DNA of 13,515 bases, from contig MVRP01000101.1 in the NCBI GenBank assembly GCA_002067405.1, forward strand, positions 1-13,515, in the 5' to 3' direction. The notes beneath the pieces were generated by a model that worked only from the letters and a program-made list of their open reading frames with translations, was not told the origin of the DNA and searched no databases. Made by a program: the position numbers and the translations under genes. Position 1 is the first letter of the stretch; each line of letters begins with the position of its first letter. The DNA comes from Syntrophorhabdaceae bacterium PtaU1.Bin034 (GTDB lineage Bacteria > Desulfobacterota_G > Syntrophorhabdia > Syntrophorhabdales > WCHB1-27). Positions 8,396 through 13,515 of the stretch are shown here, one piece after another.

Positions 8396-8578
8396 ATGAA
8401 TGAATACCAGAGTTTAAACCACACCAAGTGGGATTGCACATACCATGTGGTGTGGATACCAAAATATAGAAAGAAAACGCTGTATGGTCAGCTCAGAAAA
8501 GATCTAAGACCGATCCTGATAGAACTTGCCCGGCAGAAGGAAAGCGAAATAGTGGAAGGGCGACTCGTGGCGGACCAC
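8396..8578 (+). pseudogene. tnpA: Truncated IS200/IS605 TnpA (Y1 HUH transposase)
   Basis: The first 61 residues, starting MNEYQSLNHTKWDCTYHVVW and continuing with IPKYRKKTLYG, are the classic N-terminus of IS200-type TnpA. GGAGGAGG lies six bases before the ATG (8396). In intact relatives this segment runs into a GHL-x-x-DHVHM-like stretch carrying the HUH histidines. Here it reads EGRLVADH and then leaves the family at about 8579, so the second HUH histidine and the catalytic tyrosine are lost. The frame stays open to a stop at 8680, but those codons are antisense to a PAS gene. It is inactive. The full-length family is about 130-155 residues. A full copy elsewhere in the genome could still act on the left end. 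Confidence 0.8.
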
Positions 8579-9084
8579 GGCGAGAGAATGTTCGAATATT
8601 GCCTGATAGAGGTCTTCCGACGTCTCACACGCCTTCTTGGCCAGCCTCTTCTCGGTGACGTCGAGCATCATGATAAGTAAATGAGCCTTTCCTAGAGGTC
8701 GATGATCTCCGCAGAGCCTAACAACGTCCGGTCTCGCCGGATTTCTTCTGAAACTGGAGTTCGAGACTGTCCACCCTGCCGTAGGTGCGAATAACCTCAA
8801 CGATGCTGTCCCGGTCCTCCGGAGAAACCCATATCCCCACTTCCCGCGATGTCCGGCCAATGAGCTCTTCCCGGCTACAACCAACCAGGCGCAACATGGC
8901 TGGGTTGACATCTACAAGCAATCCATCGTTGAGCCTTGACAGGACAATCCCCATGGGGCTCGATCGAAATATTACGGAAAAACGGTCTTCACTCTCGTAT
9001 GTCGGCCGATCCGGGTGTTCTTGTTCTCCGACTGCCTTTGACTGATCAAAAAAGGCCTGGCTTCAGCATCGTTCCGTCTTCCAT
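8579..9084 (-). pseudogene. PAS-domain sensor gene fragment, frameshifted and truncated
   Basis: On the minus strand an ATG at 9084, with GGAGG at 9092-9096, begins MEDGTMLKPGLF. The frame then breaks in a six-base T run (9048-9053). In the next frame it continues as DQSKAVGEQEH, then ESEDRFSVIFRSSPMGIVLS, NDGLLVDVNPAMLRLVGCSR and EVGIWVSPEDRDSIVEVI, a clear PAS domain. Near 8730 one base is missing, and the protein resumes as TLLGSAEIIDL. Near 8693 another is missing, and it resumes as GKAHLLIMMLDVTEKRLAKK, then SEDLYQAIFEHS, the start of a second PAS. At about 8579 it is cut by the TnpA remnant. The order PAS, linker, PAS is typical of a PAS-rich sensor kinase or diguanylate cyclase, but the output part is gone. 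No function is expected unless the indels are sequencing errors. Confidence 0.75.
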
Positions 9085-9296
9085 TCAGAAACCTCCAAAA
9101 GAACTCGCCAAGTCCGTATACATCCGCCACTATTTCAATACAATTATCGGCAGCCTTCAACAACATCAAAAGATTCCCGCGAACGGCCCGGCCCTGCGGT
9201 CCGTATTCTCACTGCTGGATGGTTGCGGGGCCGGTCAGACCCATATACCCCCGCAGGAAAGCAGAAGTTTCTGTTGCGATCTTCCTTCCGGAATTG

Positions 9297-9716
9297 TTAG
9301 AGTGGCCTGAGACCTGATTTCGCCCAGACCGCGATCGCCTCTCTCACGTCGTCAGGAGTCCCTGCGGCATTTAAGGCCTGAACGAACAGGCAGTCCTGAA
9401 AGGCGCGGCTAGCGGCAGTGAGGATCTCGATCTGGGACTCCGGCTTCTCGTCGGGAGTGATCGAAAGAAAGACGTAGCCGGTTGACTCTTCCGTGTCCTC
9501 TCCCGATATCCTCCCTCTGGTCACTCCCAAGGCCGTCCCCGGCCCGGTCAGCCCTTTCAGGCACACATGGGGGATCGCCAGTCCCTCATTCAGGAAGGTC
9601 GAGTCCTCCTCCTCGCGATGTAGCACTGCCTTTACTGCCGACGTTTCATCGCACCCGAGTATGCCCTTACACGCCCTCACTATCCCCGAAGTTGACTCCC
9701 GGGAGCCGCAATACAT
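9297..9716 (-). CDS. PTS EIIA type-2 (fructose/nitrogen-type) domain protein
   Basis: The frame from ATG 9716 gives 139 residues. Its centre reads HREEEDSTFLNEGLAIPH, followed by GPGTALGVTRGRI. This matches PTS EIIA-2 domains, in which the His of the AIPH motif (His50 here) is the phosphorylation site. The later helices (QIEILTAASRAFQD, TPDDVREAIAVW) also fit. Such domains occur in sugar permeases, in PtsN regulators and as C-terminal regulatory domains of transporters. The start is doubtful: there is no ribosome binding site before 9716, and the frame stays open 36 bases further up to a TGA through an ATA-rich tract that would read as poly-isoleucine. The normal N-terminus may therefore be missing, and it may be the tail of a larger broken protein. 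A 212-bp spacer with no clear gene separates it from the PAS remnant on the same strand. Confidence 0.65.
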   Translation of the reverse strand: MYCGSRESTSGIVRACKGILGCDETSAVKAVLHREEEDSTFLNEGLAIPHVCLKGLTGPGTALGVTRGRISGEDTEESTGYVFLSITPDEKPESQIEILTAASRAFQDCLFVQALNAAGTPDDVREAIAVWAKSGLRPL

Positions 9717-9747
9717 TACTATTATCGTAATTATTATTATTATCGTA
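9717..9747. repeat. ATT-rich simple repeat with duplicated 9-mer
   Basis: Two copies of ATTATCGTA (9721-9729 and 9739-9747) flank further ATT triplets. This AT tract stands out in GC-rich surroundings and lies at the possible 5' end of the EIIA gene, where it could be promoter DNA, replication slippage or a rearrangement scar. Confidence 0.6.
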
Positions 9748-9980
9748 CATAACCTACGTCAGCCAAGGTCGGGGTTGTTAGAAGCGCGCAGCGGCTGATA
9801 TCCTTCTTCCTCCTCATCTCCACACGTCGTTGAAATAGCACACATCACGGCCTTGACGAAAGAAACCGTCTCCTGGATTGATGAGACGCACGAACGCGAG
9901 AGGTTCTGAGACTTGCCGAAGAGGCCCCGCGAAGCTCACTCGGTGACGCTCAAATCCCGATGACTGCAAAAGGAGATACG

Positions 9981-11447
9981 ATGGAAAAGCCGGAAAAACA
10001 GAAGGCCGGGAGGAAGCGCCAGCCAGGATCCGACGGAGGGAATGGACCCGCCGTCGAGGAAAGAGACGGCCTTGAGCCCTGGCTTCACTCGCTCTACGAT
10101 GTGCTGAGCGCGGCCAAGAGGGGCGATTTCTCGGTGCGGATGAAAGACGAGGAAGGCGGCATCCTGGGTGATATCTCGCATCTGTTGAATCAGGTCATCC
10201 AACTGAATGAGCGCGTGGCAAAAGAAATAGTCCGGGTGAACACGATAGTCGATGAGGAGGGTAAACTGACGGAGCGCGCCTCCATAGGCGATATAACGGG
10301 CATGTGGGCGACAAAGATCGATTCGATCAACGCCCTCATGAACAATCTCGCCCGGCCGATGAACGAGGTCGGGCGCGTTATCAGCGCCGTGGCCGAAGGC
10401 GATTTATCGAAGAAGGTGTCGCTCGAAATCGAGGGCAAGCCCTTGAAGGGGGAATTCCTTCGGATAGGCGAGCGGGTGAACAAGATGGTCGACCAGTTGA
10501 ACGGCTTCGCGGCCGAGGTAACGAGGGTTGCCAGGGAAGTGGGCACCGAAGGCAAGCTCGGCGGCCAGGCCGAAGTAAAGGGGGTCGCCGGGACATGGAG
10601 GGAACTGACCGAGAACGTGAATGCCATGGCGTCGAACCTCACGAACCAGGTGCGGAACATCGCCGATGTAACGACGGCGGTGGCGACCGGCGACCTCTCG
10701 AAGAAGATAACGGCCGAGGCAAAAGGGGAGATCCTCCAGCTCAAGGATACTATCAACAAGATGGTCGACCAGTTGAACGCCTTCGCCTCCGAGGTAACGA
10801 GGGTTGCCAGGGAAGTGGGCACCGAGGGGAAGCTGGGAGGCCAGGCGGAGGTGAAGGGCGTCGCCGGCGTATGGAAAGACCTGACCGACAACGTGAACGC
10901 CATGGCTGCGAACCTCACGAACCAAATGCGAAACATCGCCCTGGTAACCATGGCCGTCGCGAAGGGCGATCTTTCGAAGAAGATCACCGTTGAGGCAAGA
11001 GGGGAGATCCTCCAGTTGAAAGACGCCATCAATACCATGGTGGACCAGCTCAGTATATTTGCCTCAGAGCTCACCGAGGCGAGCGTCAATATCGGAATGG
11101 TGTCGCAAAAGCTCCTCCAGGCTGGGGACAATATGAATTCGATGGTCACCAAGGTCTCTTCCTCGGTCGAGCAGATCGCCGAGGGCGCGAAGACCCAGGC
11201 TCAGCAGATTTCGGCGGCCCTGAAAGAGAGCGAGGGCGTTGGCAGCGCCGCTTCGAATACTCTCACGAGCGCCGAAAGAATGAACCAGATGGCCGATATC
11301 GCCAACAAGGCGGTGAGAGAGGGCTCAAAAGCGATGGTGGAGACTATCAGCAACACCGACCTCATGCTCGCAGGGTCGAGGGGTCGGTGTCGAGCATCGA
11401 GTCGCTCAGCAAGAGCAGCGAGCAGATACAGGATATCGTCGACGTGA
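9981..11447 (+). CDS. Methyl-accepting chemotaxis protein, polyHAMP N-terminal part (frameshifted)
   Basis: The start is ATG 9981, because AGGAG (9971-9975) lies five bases upstream; the in-frame ATG at 9960 has no such site. No membrane helix or periplasmic domain is present, so the receptor should be cytoplasmic. After a charged N-terminus (residues 1-30), tandem HAMP units fill about 35-365. Their signatures are [26 protein letters not shown] and [12 protein letters not shown], alternating with [19 protein letters not shown]. The repeat period is 92 residues, as in the HAMP arrays of group III (Nik1-type) hybrid kinases of fungi. From about 365 an MCP helical bundle begins. True homology ends near residue 465 (about 11375): one G appears to be missing from the run at 11373-11375, and the remaining codons to 11447 are out of frame. 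Restoring one base joins it to the next entry and gives 677 residues. The 264-bp upstream spacer shows no convincing promoter. Confidence 0.88.
   Translation: MEKPEKQKAGRKRQPGSDGGNGPAVEERDGLEPWLHSLYDVLSAAKRGDFSVRMKDEEGGILGDISHLLNQVIQLNERVAKEIVRVNTIVDEEGKLTERASIGDITGMWATKIDSINALMNNLARPMNEVGRVISAVAEGDLSKKVSLEIEGKPLKGEFLRIGERVNKMVDQLNGFAAEVTRVAREVGTEGKLGGQAEVKGVAGTWRELTENVNAMASNLTNQVRNIADVTTAVATGDLSKKITAEAKGEILQLKDTINKMVDQLNAFASEVTRVAREVGTEGKLGGQAEVKGVAGVWKDLTDNVNAMAANLTNQMRNIALVTMAVAKGDLSKKITVEARGEILQLKDAINTMVDQLSIFASELTEASVNIGMVSQKLLQAGDNMNSMVTKVSSSVEQIAEGAKTQAQQISAALKESEGVGSAASNTLTSAERMNQMADIANKAVREGSKAMVETISNTDLMLAGSRGRCRASSRSARAASRYRISST
10482..11060 (+). repeat. 276-bp tandem repeats encoding the HAMP array
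   Basis: The sequence around ATGGTCGACCAG recurs at 10485, 10761 and, less exactly, 11037, an exact period of 276 bp (92 codons). A 37-base stretch starting CCGAGGTAACGAGG is identical at 10513-10549 and 10789-10825. Such identity at the DNA level points to recent unit duplication or gene conversion. Confidence 0.8.
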
Positions 11448-12013
11448 TAAGGGACATCGCGACGCAGACCAATATCCTTGCCATCAACGCCGCCATAGAA
11501 GCGGTACGCGCGGGCAGGCAGGGCAAAGGCTTCGCGGTAGTCGCCGAGGAGGTCAAAACGCTCTCTGCCGACAGCAAGCTCCAGGCAAAGAAGATATCGA
11601 GCCTTGTCCAATCCGTCCAGAAGGATACGGGAGAGACGGTGGTGACCATCAAGACCATGGCTGAAAACGTCGAGGTAGGAAAGCGCTCCATCGAGCAGAC
11701 GTCGAAGGCCTTTGACGACATCAACAGAGCCATAGAGACGACGTCGAATACGGCAAGGGAGATCTCGGTGGCAGCCGCGGACCAGAAAAAAAGCATAGAC
11801 GCCATATCGGAGAGCCTCGACAAGGTCAATAGCATCGCCGCCGAAACCTCGGCAACGAGCATGCAGTCGACGGAAAGGGCCAAACAACTCCTCGGAAAAA
11901 TGCAGGAACTCACCGGCATTGCGACCACCCTGGCGGGAATGTCAGAGAAATTCCAGCAGACGGTCGGGCGCTTCGGGGTTCAAACACTGCCCCGAATGGC
12001 GAACCATGAATAA
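11387..12013 (+). CDS. Methyl-accepting chemotaxis protein, signalling-domain part after the frameshift
   Basis: This frame carries the cytoplasmic signalling domain: a helix [20 protein letters not shown], the hairpin tip [20 protein letters not shown] followed by [10 protein letters not shown], and a C-terminal adaptation bundle with [15 protein letters not shown] and [10 protein letters not shown]. The tip is the CheA/CheW contact region and is intact. No CheR-tethering pentapeptide ends the protein (last residues TLPRMANHE). The nominal GTG at 11387 has no ribosome binding site and lies inside the domain, so it is best read as the 3' part of the upstream ORF after one lost base near 11373. 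CheW starts 11 bp downstream. If the shift is real the receptor is split and non-signalling; if it is an error the gene is whole. Confidence 0.87.
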   Translation: MSSIESLSKSSEQIQDIVDVIRDIATQTNILAINAAIEAVRAGRQGKGFAVVAEEVKTLSADSKLQAKKISSLVQSVQKDTGETVVTIKTMAENVEVGKRSIEQTSKAFDDINRAIETTSNTAREISVAAADQKKSIDAISESLDKVNSIAAETSATSMQSTERAKQLLGKMQELTGIATTLAGMSEKFQQTVGRFGVQTLPRMANHE

Positions 12014-12024
12014 CAGGAGACATC

Positions 12025-12306
12025 ATGTTCCGGGAAGATTTACATGAGGAAATCCACGAAGCGATCGAGGACGAAATCGAGCAGGACCAGTACCTCGTCT
12101 TCAGTGTGGAGTCCCAGGAATTCGGCATCCAGGCAATGCGGATCCAAGAGATCACCTTCCTGTCGGGAGTGACGAGGGTTCCCAATGCCCCGCCCCATAT
12201 TGAAGGCATTATGAACCTCAGGGGAAAGCTGGTGTCCGTCAAAAACCCGGAAAAGGCGAGCCGAAGATATGGTTCGATTCACTGGAATCGCTCGCCCAGG
12301 TGTTGA
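12025..12306 (+). pseudogene. cheW: CheW coupling protein, truncated and fused to foreign sequence
   Basis: The ATG at 12025 follows AGGAG (12015-12019) and lies 11 bp after the chemoreceptor stop, so the two form an operon. The first 72 residues are CheW: an acidic N-terminus, DQYLVFSVESQEFGIQAMRI, then VPNAPPHIEGIMNLRGKLVS. Intact CheW (about 140-170 residues) continues with a VINLRKRF-like strand and a second beta barrel. Here homology stops at about 12240, and the remaining 21 codons (KNPEKASRRYGS...) are another gene read out of frame. The missing half contains much of the CheA and receptor binding surface, so the product should be inactive. The receptor would then need a CheW from elsewhere. 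Confidence 0.85.
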
Positions 12307-12518
12307 GTACTAAGAACAGAGAGCTTTTGAAGATAATCAAGGAACGCGCTCCCGCCTCGCTAAAAGAACTCGCAGAGGCTACGGGACGAAGCCCCAGTAA
12401 CCTGTGCAGGACATTAAAGAACATGGAACAGTATGGAATTGTCGAGCTGCGCAAGGAAAAGAAGGCCGTTAAACCACTTGTCTGTTTCGATTCTTTTGAG
12501 GCTGAGTTCAGTTATTAA
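12240..12518 (+). pseudogene. HVO_A0114/TumA-like winged-helix antitoxin regulator, 5'-truncated
   Basis: In the frame ending at TAA 12516-12518, the sequence reads KPGKGEPKIWFDSLESLAQV, then LSTKNRELLKII, ASLKELAEATGRSPSNLCRT, LKNMEQYGIVEL and a C-terminal EAEFSY. This is the HVO_A0114 family of HTH proteins, also found as the antitoxin partner (TumA) of DUF6516/TumE toxins. The HTH (ASLKELAEATGRSPSN) is complete, but the usual 30 or so N-terminal residues are replaced by the cheW sequence upstream. No start with a ribosome binding site exists; the first in-frame GTG is at 12300. The frame is open back only to a TGA at 12201. No toxin gene is visible beside it. Probably a recombination remnant, though a short HTH peptide from GTG 12300 is possible. 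Confidence 0.75.
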
Positions 12519-12645
12519 AGATTTGCAGATTGTTGAAATCTGGATTTATCATAGGCATTTCGACTGATAGCTCGAATGATTGTCCTATTCACCTATAGCT
12601 CACCCAAAAAAAAGTCTTACAGAGCAATCCTGCCAAAAAAATGAC
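12519..12645. other. AT-rich intergenic spacer with no gene seen
   Basis: The GC content falls visibly and runs of A occur (near 12605 and 12635). A weak hairpin, CAGATT (12526-12531) with AATCTG (12537-12542), follows the HTH gene but lacks a clear T tract. No coding frame or RNA gene is recognised. Confidence 0.4.
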
Positions 12646-12902
12646 CTAATCTTCGCAGCTAAATAGCATCCAGTCATTTCCCCCAAAACATCTGACGGCA
12701 TGCTTTAAACTCTTTGTGAAGAGCAGTGCCAGTTCGGAGGCTGTCGGTATCTGGGGTAGCGGGTGATCAGCCGGTAAAAGAGATCGGGCCTCGAGGTGTA
12801 GACGATGCAGCAGTCGGGACAGAGAAGGCGCCGAATCCAAAGGGCAAAGGGTAGAAGCATCGCCTTACATCGGACCCACCCCTCGCCGGTGAACGGACCC
12901 AC
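12646..12902 (-). pseudogene. Decayed zinc-ribbon ORF, probably transposon-associated
   Basis: The minus strand from 12902 reads GPFTGEGWVRCKAMLLPFAL, then WIRRLLCPDCCIVYTSRPDL and FYRLITRYPRYRQ before the frame degenerates. Around 12740 a second frame appears to take over with SELALLFTKSLKHAVRCFGG and NDWMLFSCED, ending at 12646. The CPDC motif preceded by an RRL strand resembles the single zinc ribbon of small proteins that accompany transposase genes, but I cannot name the family. The GTGGGTCCG repeats at its 5' side also suggest a transposon end. The frame change implies decay or a sequencing error near 12740. No transposase catalytic domain follows. Confidence 0.4.
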
Positions 12903-12949
12903 TTAACTGATTTTTCACCGACCGGAGCAACACCGGTTTCAAGACCCAC
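12871..12949 (-). repeat. GTGGGTC repeats, candidate insertion-sequence terminal repeats
   Basis: Read on the minus strand, GTGGGTC occurs at 12879-12873, 12902-12896 and 12949-12943, spaced 23 and 47 bp, so roughly one and two units of 23.5 bp. The two outer copies share an extended pattern, GTGGGTC-N5-ACCGG (12902-12886 and 12949-12933). IS21-like and some other elements carry repeated transposase-binding sites of this kind at their ends. The family is not proven. Confidence 0.5.
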
Positions 12950-13052
12950 CCCCCCTATCCTCGTAAAGCCTTCCAGTTTTCTCGCAAGACATCTATTCTC
13001 CCGCACGTCTTTGGTTCACAATCTTTTCAACCGATGTGATTGCGGAGGAGCC

Positions 13053-13263
13053 ATGGAAAAGAGGTGTTCCACTGCGGAAAGAAGTTTTCCCCCATCCTGC
13101 CGTTCTCAACCAGCAATACTGCGGAAGCGCCGACTGCCAGAAGGCCAGGAAGAGGAAGTGGCAGAAAGAGAAACTCGCACGCGACCCCGACTACCGGGAG
13201 AACCAGGCCGCGGCGCAAAAAGCGTGGCACCTATACCGGCGTGCGTATCAGCCAAGGCGGTAG
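13053..13263 (+). pseudogene. Small zinc-binding protein gene with two frameshifts
   Basis: The ATG at 13053 follows GGAGG (13044-13048). The protein must be read across three frames: MEKRC, then FHCGKKFSP after a missing base near 13067, then HPAVLNQQYCGSADCQKARK, RKWQKEKLARDPDYRENQAA and AQKAW after a missing base in the C run at 13089-13093. Read together, the four cysteines (C-x-x-C and C-x-x-x-x-C) and the basic Lys/Arg-rich helix resemble small zinc-finger-like proteins of unknown function that I associate with transposon-rich DNA. The end, HLYRRAYQPRR, does not look like the usual continuation, so the C-terminus may be lost too. About 70 residues remain. Confidence 0.55.
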
Positions 13264-13298
13264 GACGGAGAGACCAGAAGGCCCTATGCCAGTTTATG

Positions 13299-13320
13299 AC
13301 GCCGCCGAGCACGGCGGCGT
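13299..13320. repeat. Perfect GC-rich hairpin between convergent genes
   Basis: ACGCCGCC (13299-13306) pairs perfectly with GGCGGCGT (13313-13320) over a six-base loop. It lies between the end of the zinc-finger remnant and the convergent end of the PIN gene. No T run follows on either strand, so terminator activity is uncertain. Confidence 0.45.
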
Positions 13321-13419
13321 GGTGAGGAAATCCATAAATGTCTTGCAAGATTATTGAGGAGACAATTGCGTCATATGGAGAAATGAACGGAAGACTTCGA
13401 GCTGCCAGCACGCGGCCCG

Positions 13420-13515
13420 TCAGCCTATAGTCTTGAGCAACTCCTTGTCGAAGGTAAAAAGGTCGAGCTTGCGAGCCTTCGCCCTGGCAGCCAGAAGACA
13501 ATCGACGAAATCCAG
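13420..13515 (-). CDS. PIN-domain (VapC-like) ribonuclease, C-terminal fragment cut by the window edge
   Basis: On the minus strand the frame enters at 13515 and ends at TGA 13422-13420. The 31 visible residues start LDFVDCLLAARAKARKLDLF and continue with TFDKELLKTIG. This matches the C-terminus of PIN-domain toxins: the DxxD-type helix with a catalytic acidic residue (DFVDCLLAA), followed by the strand and acidic residue in FTFDKE. VapC proteins cut RNA (often tRNA) and are neutralised by a partner antitoxin encoded just upstream. Upstream for this gene is beyond the right edge, so neither the antitoxin nor the first acidic residues can be seen. The fragment is in frame and undamaged. Confidence 0.7.
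   Translation of the reverse strand: MDFVDCLLAARAKARKLDLFTFDKELLKTIG

Larger units (their letters stand above)
8311..8578 (+). mobile_element. Left-end remnant of an IS200/IS605-type element
   Basis: The stretch holds a left-end-like hairpin, a structured leader and the first 61 codons of a Y1 transposase, then stops. No right end or accessory tnpB was seen, so the remnant cannot move by itself. The true left boundary is not certain; the hairpin at 8311-8334 is taken as its start. Confidence 0.6.

Noticed and set aside
8972..9169. 65-codon minus-strand ORF (begins MMLLKAADN)
   Set aside because: Its 3' part is the PAS gene in a wrong frame. The PAS gene has its own ATG with GGAGG at 9084.
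9170..9296. Inverted repeat TGCGGGG/CCCCGCA between the EIIA and PAS genes considered as a terminator
   Set aside because: The loop is long and no T run follows on either strand.
9860..9980. TTGACG followed by a weak -10-like sequence upstream of the chemoreceptor
   Set aside because: The -10 match is too poor to call a promoter.
10482..11060. Repeated DNA considered as a CRISPR array or integron repeats
   Set aside because: The 276-bp period lies in frame inside a chemoreceptor and encodes HAMP units; there are no short direct repeats with unique spacers.
10190..11152. 320-codon minus-strand ORF
   Set aside because: It is antisense to the HAMP repeats; its length results from the codon bias and repetition of the real gene.

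Overview
This GC-rich window reads as chromosome of a Gram-negative bacterium. An AsmA-type envelope protein, a chemotaxis module and several fused sensory proteins fit Desulfobacterota-like or other environmental proteobacterial lineages. That placement is an impression from gene style, not a measured result. No rRNA, tRNA or CRISPR array was seen.

The left 8.1 kb is intact. It holds the 3' end of a response-regulator receiver domain (probably the tail of a hybrid histidine kinase), a 971-residue CheB-CheR-PAS fusion, a terminator-like hairpin, a UvrD/Rep-type helicase started from a GTG with a strong ribosome binding site, a small unrecognised ORF, and a 704-residue AsmA-like protein.

From about 8.1 kb rightwards the sequence is a decayed accessory region. 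An IS200/IS605-type TnpA remnant stops at its HUH motif and abuts, tail to tail, a minus-strand PAS gene broken by three single-base indels. A minus-strand PTS EIIA-domain gene follows. Next comes a plus-strand chemosensory pair: a soluble chemoreceptor with tandem HAMP repeats, frameshifted once just before its signalling hairpin, and a CheW gene that ends halfway. The CheW gene is joined out of frame to the 3' part of a HVO_A0114/TumA-like HTH antitoxin gene. Beyond this lie an AT-rich spacer, a decayed minus-strand zinc-ribbon ORF with GTGGGTC repeats that look like transposon ends, a small zinc-binding gene with two frameshifts, and at the right edge the C-terminus of a PIN-domain (VapC-like) protein.

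The left part is thus built around signal transduction (receiver plus CheB/CheR/PAS). The right part carries a second chemosensory pair embedded in transposon and toxin-antitoxin debris. The most useful points are the cheW::HTH chimera, the polyHAMP cytoplasmic receptor with near-identical 276-bp DNA repeats, the transposase leader hairpin that hides the ribosome binding site, and the clustering of single-base indels in the right part, which may be real decay or assembly error. I did not find convincing evidence of a wholly new system.
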